Source: Lachnospiraceae bacterium (lineage in GTDB: Bacteria > Bacillota > Clostridia > Lachnospirales > Lachnospiraceae). From it: a stretch of DNA of 59,371 nt. The notes beneath the pieces were generated by a model that ran no database searches, was not told the origin of the DNA, and saw nothing but the letters and a program-made list of their open reading frames with translations. Shown one piece after another: positions 53,351 to 59,371 of the stretch. A program made the translations under genes and the position numbers. The DNA lies in NCBI GenBank assembly GCA_017622845.1, contig JAGAQJ010000075.1, forward strand, positions 1-59,371, given 5' to 3'. Each line of letters starts with the position of its first letter. Position 1 is the stretch's first letter.

Positions 53351-53385
53351 TTTATCACCTGTACTTCCTTTCGCATAATCGACTA

Positions 53386-53414
53386 ATTATATCATAAGAA
53401 ATTTTGTCCTTCAA
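53386..53414 (-). promoter_or_regulatory. Promoter of carAB
   Basis: On the minus strand TTGAAG (53409-53414), a 17-base spacer and TATAAT (53386-53391) place the start about 25-30 bases before the carA ATG. The short leader leaves no room for an attenuator. Confidence 0.75.
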
Positions 53415-53474
53415 GTGATATATTCATGTGTTTTACATAAAAATGCATATTTATGAATTTTTGCAAAATATCTC

Positions 53475-53702
53475 TCACATCATTCCTTTTAATTGTGCAA
53501 ACAGGTCAAGATCACTTTGTGTTATCTTCATATTGGTATTATATTCCCTGCCTTCGGGACTCGTTACCTTGACCTCGATAATCGTTCCGTCTGCAATTGC
53601 CTCACGTCCTACTGCCTGCATAAACGGCATAAACTTAGGGTGATTGTGCGTGAACGTTTCCCATGCTCCTTTCATTTTCATAATTGCTGAAAAATCCATC
53701 AT
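53475..53702 (-). CDS. Small protein of unknown function
   Basis: A 75-residue protein, not recognised. AAGGAG stands ten bases before the first of two ATGs. It contains M-K-G-A-W-E-T-F-T-H-N-H-P-K-F, then V-K-V-T-S-P-E-G-R-E-Y, and a C-terminal helix D-L-D-L-F-A-Q-L. The layout suggests a small alpha/beta protein in the cytoplasm. It is upstream of carA on the same strand, but carA has its own promoter. Confidence 0.6.
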   Translation of the reverse strand: MMDFSAIMKMKGAWETFTHNHPKFMPFMQAVGREAIADGTIIEVKVTSPEGREYNTNMKITQSDLDLFAQLKGMM

Positions 53703-53826
53703 TGTATCGAATCTCCTTTTCCTATAATCTTTTATTCATTTCTGAAATGATTATACTATGCTTAACCATGGTTCTTCAACCAAAACTTTTTACTGCCTGT
53801 GCAATCGGGCAGGAGGAATGTCTTTG

Positions 53827-53860
53827 CATAAAAAAAGTACCACTTTTTAGCGATACTTTC
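53827..53860 (-). terminator. Terminator after the 86-aa gene
   Basis: On the minus strand AAGTATCGCT and AGTGGTACTT pair with one wobble around a four-base A loop, followed by seven T residues. Confidence 0.75.
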
Positions 53861-53870
53861 CTCTTATGCA

Positions 53871-54131
53871 TTATACAAGATAATTAACACTGCCCTCGTC
53901 CAGACTCTTTTCATCCATTGCGGCTTTTGCCTCGTCCTCCTGAAATCTGTTAATGTGAAACGAATATTTCATCTTACTCTCAAAACGTCCCTTTTTCATA
54001 TCACGCACTTTATCAACCTTTATCAGATAAGAAACGCCATGTTTCAAAAACGCCTTCTCAATCGTTTTCTTCACTGCTTCATCATAAGTCTCTACAAAAG
54101 CAATTTCGCGCCCCTGTTTCTTCTCTGCCAT
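53871..54131 (-). CDS. Small protein of unknown function
   Basis: An 86-residue protein, not recognised, with start supported by AAGGAAG. Charged: the opening M-A-E-K-K-Q-G-R-E-I-A-F-V-E-T-Y is followed by a helical K-K-T-I-E-K-A-F-L-K-H and a strand F-H-I-N-R-F. No signal or membrane segment. It has its own terminator, so it is a separate transcription unit. Confidence 0.6.
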   Translation of the reverse strand: MAEKKQGREIAFVETYDEAVKKTIEKAFLKHGVSYLIKVDKVRDMKKGRFESKMKYSFHINRFQEDEAKAAMDEKSLDEGSVNYLV

Positions 54132-54155
54132 TTAGATTCACTTCCTTCTTAACCA

Positions 54156-54169
54156 TATACTATAGTATA
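54156..54169. promoter_or_regulatory. 14-base palindrome over the likely minus-10 region of the 86-aa gene
   Basis: TATACTATAGTATA is a perfect palindrome located 25 bases upstream of the ATG. It contains TATAGT and TATACT, so it may be a minus-10 box, an operator or both. Minus-35 candidates are weak. Confidence 0.35.
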
Positions 54170-54390
54170 GACTGAATTATCCGAAAAGTACAGTTGACAT
54201 ATTCACTAATAAATTTGTTTGTATTTGTGAAATTTTTGTGACAATAACGACATTTCTTGTTCACATTTTAAACCGAAAGCACAAATTACGGCTGTTTTAG
54301 TCTCTGTCCAAATAGTGCAGCATACTGCACTGTATTGCATTGTAGTTATCAAACGCAAGACTTATTGAGACAATTTCTCTTTTGATTTTA

Positions 54391-54450
54391 TTGACTTTTT
54401 TACTTCCTTTTGTTAAAGTCGTATAAGTTAGTTTAATATTACTAATATTA
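54391..54450 (+). promoter_or_regulatory. Promoter and possible operator of the Tp47-like operon
   Basis: TTGACT (54391-54396), a 17-base spacer and TAAAGT (54414-54419) form a plausible promoter. Just downstream, TAATATTA-C-TAATATTA (54434-54450) is an inverted repeat around one base and fits an operator. The rest of 54132-54390 shows nothing clear. Confidence 0.5.
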
Positions 54451-54487
54451 GTTTTACCGTACTTTATTTCAATTATAGGAGGTTTTT

Positions 54488-56005
54488 ATGAAAAAAAAGT
54501 ATCTTGTACGAAATATAGGAATTGCAGGTCTGCTAATGCTTTCTGCAGCAGGCTGCCAAAGTGAACAGGCTGCCACAAATACGGTGCCGGAAACAGACAC
54601 CGAAATTTCCGCGGTTGAAGATAGCTCATCTGCAGAAGCTGCCAGCACTGAAGACATGCAAAGCCAGGAGGAAACAAATTATCTCTATGGAACGGTTAAC
54701 CTTCCTTATGCCGACTTCTACTATGGAGAGTTAAATGATATTGAGCCGGAAACAGATGCCTCTGCCGGACAGTATACAACGCCTGATCTTGCAGCAGCAG
54801 CAGGCTATGAGGAGGAAGGAATGTATGACGCTGTAACCAGTGCAACGAAGCAAAAATCAACCCGATTTGAAGCTTCTTATTATGAAGAAGTTGACACGGG
54901 TGTCAATATTTTAGGTGTTGCTAATGTCAATGTCGCCATCACCAAGGATTTATATGACGATGTGCAGAACGCTGTCGAAGCAGGAACTCCCTGTGAAAAT
55001 CCGTTAATTGAAATTGTCAGCGCTATGACTTTGACGGAAAATGTGCCTGTGGAATATAAGGTTATCAACTCTGACGGAACCTTGAGCCGAACCATCGGCA
55101 ATACGATAACTGCCGATTCCGTTACTGCTGCCCTGACCAGCATTTCTTCATGGGGAAATTATCAGATTGATCTCGAAGGTCTTGAGCTGGAATCTTCTGT
55201 CGTTCAAGGCGCTATTCTCGAAACCTCAGACGGTGCGCGCTATGGTCTGGAGCATGAGGATAATCTATGGCTGCAGCCATCAGAGCTGTCCGTAGCTGTC
55301 GAACCGTTTCGGGAACCGCATGGCAATGATGTCGCTTATCAGCGTTTTACCGACCTTCCCGGCAAAACAATCACAAAAATTACATACCTTGTAGCGAATG
55401 GCGATGATATTGCGATTGACACGAATTTATACTGTAATATGCTGTTATCGGATGAATACGGTATTTCCGGCGACGAGTCTGTCACTTATTCCACAGAAGG
55501 CACTGATATTTCTGTCACGCTAACCGTTCCTTCAGACAGCTCTTATCAACTGACTGCGGCACTATCCGGACGTACTGCCAAAGACATCAGCGAGCTTACT
55601 TATGATAATGGCACTTTATCTATTCCTGCGTCCTTTACTCCCGGCTCCTACACCTTCCATTTTGAAGACGCTGTCTATGAGGGATTAACATACACTGTGC
55701 TGGTTGATTCCGGTCTGAGTGAAAGCGATGTGACCTTTGACGGTACAACAATTCAGCTTGCAGGAGAACTTGGGTTATCAGGAACAGACTATATTGCAAA
55801 CATTTCCGCAGCAGCCGTAAACGGCGAAAAATTGAACGGCAGAAACTTGGGCTCTGTTCTCTTTAACGAAGACGGCAGCATCAATCCTGATGCCGAGACA
55901 GGAAGCGATGATGCCAAAACTCCTCTTTTTGCCGAAGGAAGCTCTTACGAGGTTACATTAGAGTCTGCGGGATATCCTTCCGTCACCTTTACGCTTGAAC
56001 GGTAA
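54488..56005 (+). CDS. Tp47-like lipoprotein
   Basis: A 505-residue predicted lipoprotein. The signal peptide ends L-S-A-A-G-C with Cys23. After an acidic Ser/Thr/Glu linker (24-65) comes Y-L-Y-G-T-V-N-L-P-Y-A-D-F-Y-Y-G-E-L (spaced), then G-M-Y-D-A-V-T-S-A-T. These match the start of the Treponema pallidum 47-kDa lipoprotein (Y-A-D-Y-W-A-G-E-L and G-M-F-D-A-V). The rest is beta-rich with Ig-like domains to the end. Penicillin binding by Tp47 has been reported, but the function of this family is not settled. GGAGG precedes the ATG. It overlaps no gene; the next starts 11 bases later. Confidence 0.75.
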   Translation: MKKKYLVRNIGIAGLLMLSAAGCQSEQAATNTVPETDTEISAVEDSSSAEAASTEDMQSQEETNYLYGTVNLPYADFYYGELNDIEPETDASAGQYTTPDLAAAAGYEEEGMYDAVTSATKQKSTRFEASYYEEVDTGVNILGVANVNVAITKDLYDDVQNAVEAGTPCENPLIEIVSAMTLTENVPVEYKVINSDGTLSRTIGNTITADSVTAALTSISSWGNYQIDLEGLELESSVVQGAILETSDGARYGLEHEDNLWLQPSELSVAVEPFREPHGNDVAYQRFTDLPGKTITKITYLVANGDDIAIDTNLYCNMLLSDEYGISGDESVTYSTEGTDISVTLTVPSDSSYQLTAALSGRTAKDISELTYDNGTLSIPASFTPGSYTFHFEDAVYEGLTYTVLVDSGLSESDVTFDGTTIQLAGELGLSGTDYIANISAAAVNGEKLNGRNLGSVLFNEDGSINPDAETGSDDAKTPLFAEGSSYEVTLESAGYPSVTFTLER

Positions 56006-56015
56006 GGGGGCTTCT

Positions 56016-57146
56016 ATGCGGTTATTGATATCCCTTGCAGCAGCTTTGTTCATCATTGTAGTATTTGAAAATAATATCCGAAAGCATGCTTCCGTATGGT
56101 ACTGCTCTGCATTCGTCATCGGACTGCTCTGTATGCATCTGCCGGCTTCCACTCCGGCAGCAGTGCAGTCAGCTGTCACAAATTACATCGGACGCGGCAC
56201 CATCGCTACTGCGCTGTTTATCTTGGTGATGTACGCAAGAATCCTTCCGCCGAAAAGCCGTCTGTTCCGCACGCTGATGAGCCTGCGCGCCCCGCTTGCC
56301 ATTATGGCTGCTTTGCTGATTCTGCTGCACAACGCAACCTACTTCGCCTATTATGCCCGGAATATTTCTTTGCGCGGTATTCCTATGAGTACCTCCGAAA
56401 GACTGGCTTGCGTATGTACGCTCCTGATGTTATTGCTTCTGCTTCCGCTCACTATTACTTCCTTTTCCGGTGTAAGGAAGCGAATGAAAGCAAAAAGCTG
56501 GAAAAAGCTGCAGCGTCTTTCTTATCTTTTTTACGGACTCATTTACTTCCATGTGGCATGTCTTTTTGGAAAGCAGCTTGCCCTTGGAAATTATCATTAT
56601 GGCATTGAGCTTGGTATCTATACTTTTATCTTTGGTTTTTATCTGATACGGCGGATTGCACTTTATTTGCAGGGAAAACAGTCTGTGAAAGCCAAAAATC
56701 TTCTTCTTCGGGTTGGTTTACCTGTTATTACGGTTGTATCATTGGAGCTTTGTGCATTCAGACCGATAACGGCCCTGATTCCTGCTGCATCGGTAACGTC
56801 GGAGGGTATGTCGGTGTCGCTCACAGAACAGATGATACCGGAATCAACACTGGAGCAGGACACTGTGCCTTCTGTCTTCTATCAGGACGGCGAATGGATT
56901 GGCTCAGGTTTTGGATTTAACGGAACGATAACCGTTTGTGTAACAATTGAAAATCAACAGATTACAGATATTACTGTTTTAGATGGTTCTGATGATGAGC
57001 CGTATTATGGCTGGGCAAAAAAAGAACTGCCTTCCAAAATAATGGAAGCGCAGTCTGCAGACGTCGACAGTGTCAGCGGTGCAACCTTTAGTTCAAAGGG
57101 CATCAAAGACGCAGTCAATGATGCATTGGAACAGGCAGCACGTTAG
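56016..57146 (+). CDS. Ferric-reductase-like membrane protein with covalent-FMN domain
   Basis: A 376-residue protein. Six or seven N-terminal helices (to about residue 255) have histidines in L-L-H-N-A-T-Y and Y-F-H-V-A-C, typical of haem-b ferric reductase-like domains. After an extracellular linker comes an FMN-binding domain (about 285-376) with D-S-V-S-G-A-T-F-S-S; Thr357 is the site where ApbE would attach FMN. It probably passes electrons across the membrane to an extracellular acceptor. The ATG at 56016 follows GGGGG. It is co-transcribed with the Tp47-like gene. No ApbE gene is in the window. Confidence 0.82.
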   Translation: MRLLISLAAALFIIVVFENNIRKHASVWYCSAFVIGLLCMHLPASTPAAVQSAVTNYIGRGTIATALFILVMYARILPPKSRLFRTLMSLRAPLAIMAALLILLHNATYFAYYARNISLRGIPMSTSERLACVCTLLMLLLLLPLTITSFSGVRKRMKAKSWKKLQRLSYLFYGLIYFHVACLFGKQLALGNYHYGIELGIYTFIFGFYLIRRIALYLQGKQSVKAKNLLLRVGLPVITVVSLELCAFRPITALIPAASVTSEGMSVSLTEQMIPESTLEQDTVPSVFYQDGEWIGSGFGFNGTITVCVTIENQQITDITVLDGSDDEPYYGWAKKELPSKIMEAQSADVDSVSGATFSSKGIKDAVNDALEQAAR

Positions 57147-57173
57147 CGGCTGCCTGTGCAAGACCGGCAGACA

Positions 57174-57202
57174 AAATCTCACACTCCTGTGTGGGATTTT
57201 TT
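57174..57202 (+). terminator. Terminator after the FMN-domain gene
   Basis: AAATCTCACAC and GTGTGGGATTT pair with one wobble around a four-base loop, followed by T residues. Confidence 0.85.
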
Positions 57203-57264
57203 GTTACGGATGTTCCCTTATATTGTTGACAGGTTCTGTTAACATGTTTTCAGGCATATCGCTT

Positions 57265-58851
57265 TTACAGGTTAATCAATTTTTCCTTTATTTCCTCATC
57301 TGTCAATGATATTCCCTCCAAATATAAAATATTCAACTTGTCCAAATTCTTCAAAAAGCTCCAATCATGGACCCCTGTATCAGAGATATCCAGACTTTTC
57401 AATTCTTTCAATTGGCTCAAACATTCAAAGCTCCGTTCATCCAGATTATGACACCCAGCTAATGACAATACTGCAAGCTGCTTCATTCCAGAAAGCAATG
57501 ACAAGTCGGAATAATTTGTATAAGAGAGATTTAACTGTTGGATATTGACACAATGTGACAACCATGAAAAATCATTTACAATTCTCCCTGAAAGATTCAA
57601 CTTCTGAAGCTTTACGGCAGAAGCCAGGCAGGAATAATCCCCGATTTCCGTAAGAAATGAATAATCATCACATAAGGTAATATGGTCTGAACAATCCAAT
57701 GTTTTTATTTTCATGACATCATATTTCACAGCCGGCGGGTATCCCAAAGAATTCATCAATCCACTGTAAAGCCAGCGGTCTTTCACATTCAACTTCCGCG
57801 AGTCCTGGCATGTCTCTTGTGTTTGCCGTTTATCCGTTTTTTGCTCCACAAACGAGCTATTTCGAGAATAAACCACCTCTGCATGATACTGATAATTTTC
57901 CAGAGGCGTAAGTACAAGAACCCTTAACGCAATACGGCTTGGCACTGCATCCCAGGATAACTGGTCGGGCATCTGTTCCAAATCAGCATATATCAATCTG
58001 AGATTAGGCAATTCTCCCAAAACTGAAAAGTCCGTAATTGGATTATCTGCCAGATAGAGACTGGTCAGTTTCTTCATGCCTGCCAGTGGAGAAAGGTCTG
58101 TGATTTGGTTGCCGGCAAGACCTAACTCATCCAAATTAACCAACGATGCAAGAAAGTCTATCTTCTGGATTCCCATTCCACACAGATACAAGCTTTTCAG
58201 CTGCGTATACTCAGACAGCACTTCTAAGTCCCTAGCTTTAGAAATCCCATTGACTGTCAGGGAACGCAGGGTATCCTGGCAGTTCAACTGACGAAAAGAG
58301 ACGATATCTCCCGGATTCAATTTCAACTTTTTTGCACCTTCAAAATGAGTATTGGGATTTCCAGGCACAGCATCCCAAAACCGAAGTTTTTGGGAAATCC
58401 GTTCTACTTGAACATGCAACCGTTTTCTTTTCCATAGATTCAGTTTCTTATTCCAATGTTTCCCTTTTGCCTGCGCTGGAAATCTCGTTTGAAGCTGTCC
58501 AATATAATACTCTAAAATCTGAAAACATTTTCGGTATGAGCACTGATAAACGGTTTCTCCGGATTTTTGAAACAAGACAACTGCCTTGGAGGGTATAATG
58601 GCATAAGGGCTTGATTGCTTTTTGACTGCCTGGCTAATTCCATTTACTTGGATTTTCAATTTTTGTGCCAGCCGGTAATCTTTGGCAAACTCTTGTATAT
58701 AGCTGTCTCCCTTTCCCAAAAAATCAAGTAAAGTATCCATCTCTTCTATATAGACCAGAACCATCTCTTCTCTGTCTGCTCCAATCCATATACAATTATA
58801 ATTATCATAAAAAAATGCATCTGTTTTTTCACGATAAGCGTTTTGCTTCAT
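57265..58851 (-). CDS. Leucine-rich repeat protein
   Basis: A 528-residue protein without a signal peptide or membrane helix. The N-terminal 200 residues are mixed and basic near 140-160. LRR units occur at about 205-290 (L-D-E-L-G-L-A-G-N-Q-I-T-D-L-S-P-L) and again at 390-528 (L-Q-K-L-N-L-S, L-K-S-L-D-I-S), of the 22-residue internalin type. The motif W-D-A-V-P occurs before each LRR block, so the protein may be a duplication. Its partner is unknown. Confidence 0.75.
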   Translation of the reverse strand: MKQNAYREKTDAFFYDNYNCIWIGADREEMVLVYIEEMDTLLDFLGKGDSYIQEFAKDYRLAQKLKIQVNGISQAVKKQSSPYAIIPSKAVVLFQKSGETVYQCSYRKCFQILEYYIGQLQTRFPAQAKGKHWNKKLNLWKRKRLHVQVERISQKLRFWDAVPGNPNTHFEGAKKLKLNPGDIVSFRQLNCQDTLRSLTVNGISKARDLEVLSEYTQLKSLYLCGMGIQKIDFLASLVNLDELGLAGNQITDLSPLAGMKKLTSLYLADNPITDFSVLGELPNLRLIYADLEQMPDQLSWDAVPSRIALRVLVLTPLENYQYHAEVVYSRNSSFVEQKTDKRQTQETCQDSRKLNVKDRWLYSGLMNSLGYPPAVKYDVMKIKTLDCSDHITLCDDYSFLTEIGDYSCLASAVKLQKLNLSGRIVNDFSWLSHCVNIQQLNLSYTNYSDLSLLSGMKQLAVLSLAGCHNLDERSFECLSQLKELKSLDISDTGVHDWSFLKNLDKLNILYLEGISLTDEEIKEKLINL

Positions 58852-59185
58852 TCTTCTCTCCTTACATGACCGCCTATTTCGAATACATGTGACTACTTTA
58901 TCATAATCCTTTGCGGATAAATTGGCAACTTTATTTCATCCAAATTCCAGTTATGTAATGTATAAACCATTCCTTTGTTGTCGTTCCACCACAGGTAAAT
59001 CTGGGTCACTTACTGTCTGATCAGTGTGTGCATACGATTAAGGCTGCTGTCTTTGAAGGAATAATGATTATATCGATTCTCGCAACCAAACCCATTCTAC
59101 TTTTCAAAAGCTGCGCCGGATCGAGCAAAAGGATTATCCAGAAGCAGCCGAGAGAAAGGGCAGGACTACGCATTGCCATCTTTCT

Positions 59186-59224
59186 AATGAAGGGTTATGA
59201 CCAATACAGTCATAACCCTTCATT
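59186..59224. repeat. 16-base perfect inverted repeat
   Basis: AATGAAGGGTTATGAC and GTCATAACCCTTCATT are exact inverted copies around a seven-base loop. No T tract follows on the plus strand, so it is not a classical terminator. It may end an element or a decayed transcript from the 58852-59185 region, where only a 47-codon frame without a start (59047-59195, with K-L-R-R-I-E-Q-K-D-Y-P-E) is visible. Confidence 0.5.
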
Positions 59225-59233
59225 GTTAGAGCA

Positions 59234-59371
59234 TGGCCCTGTTCTCCATTGAGGAGTTTTTCGCTGATCCGAAAAACGGAACTTTGGAGAACAAATAAAC
59301 CACCTGCTCTGCGGGTGGTTGGAATAGCTTTAGCGTTGTGTAAAAAACCTCCAATGATATAATAAAAATAG
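59234..59371 (+). mobile_element. Possible left end of an IS200/IS605-type element (transposase outside window)
   Basis: The hairpin AACCACC-TGC-TCT-GCG-GGTGGTT (59298-59320) resembles the subterminal hairpins of IS200-like elements. A promoter, TTGTGT (59336-59341), 16 bases, TATAAT (59358-59363), points off the right edge, where tnpA would be expected. Upstream, TGTTCTCCA and TGGAGAACA form a second stem. The call is tentative. Confidence 0.35.

Noticed and set aside
53440-53475. ArgR-type operator upstream of carA
   Set aside because: The sequence has ATGCAT and ATGAAT in direct rather than inverted arrangement, unlike the ARG box.
59028-59252. 74-codon plus-strand frame near the right edge
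   Set aside because: No ribosome binding site, low-complexity N-terminus, and it runs through the perfect hairpin at 59186-59224; probably not coding.
1-59371. CRISPR array
   Set aside because: No regularly spaced direct repeats with unique spacers were seen anywhere in the window.

Overview
The window looks like chromosome of a low-GC, anaerobic, spore-forming Clostridia, most likely a flagellated Lachnospiraceae (Roseburia/Agathobacter-like; genus not determinable from sequence alone). Pointers are the nudF-spoIIM-xerD order shared with spore-forming Firmicutes, remA next to rpoZ and yicC, a protein with a Spo0A DNA-binding domain, an [FeFe]-hydrogenase-like sensor, a GH5 mannanase and a flagellin lysine methylase. 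About three quarters of the genes lie on the minus strand, so that is probably the leading strand.

Layout. 1-303: truncated copy of an interspersed repeat, then a ComFB-like gene. 0.66-5.0 kb (minus): one operon of an unknown 82-aa protein, hisS, aspS and nth behind a clear promoter. 5.0-10 kb (minus): a trypsin-like lipoprotein and the glycolytic genes gap-pgk-tpiA. 10.3-15 kb: hisJ-like PHP phosphatase, mnmA, a SpoVB-like flippase and DAHP synthase. 15-19.2 kb (minus): nudF-spoIIM-xerD and rny. 19.3-25 kb (minus): yicC-remA-rpoZ-rimO-pgsA and recA-recX; recA has a consensus promoter with two LexA boxes. gmk, usually between remA and rpoZ, is absent. 25.4-29.9 kb (plus): LtaS-type sulfatase plus YfhO-type membrane protein, probably teichoic-acid synthesis and decoration. 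30-35.3 kb (minus): rqcH, glgA, a receiverless Spo0A-like protein and two flavodoxin-like proteins. 35.6-35.85 kb: tRNA-Val and tRNA-Met. 36-42.4 kb (minus): TrpB2, YibE/F, secreted alkaline phosphatase with a Pho-box-like repeat, and a ferredoxin/hydrogenase/chemoreceptor fusion. 42.7 kb: a MITE-like element. 43-46 kb: GH5 mannanase, FliB, a small unknown protein. 46-54 kb (minus): carAB, queH-argS and two small unknown genes. 54.5-57.1 kb (plus): a Tp47-like lipoprotein with a flavinylated ferric-reductase-like membrane protein. 57.2-59.4 kb: a leucine-rich-repeat protein and, at the edge, what may be the left end of an IS200-type element.

Most promising leads for new biology: the hydrogenase-like/MCP fusion that keeps the four cluster cysteines but lacks the proton-transfer cysteine; the Tp47-like lipoprotein paired with an FMN-bearing membrane haem protein; the receiverless Spo0A-like regulator beside glgA; and an intergenic repeat family with ends CTGAACTGTTAC that sits in promoters and leaders. 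Family calls come from reading the translations and remembered family motifs; no database search was run.
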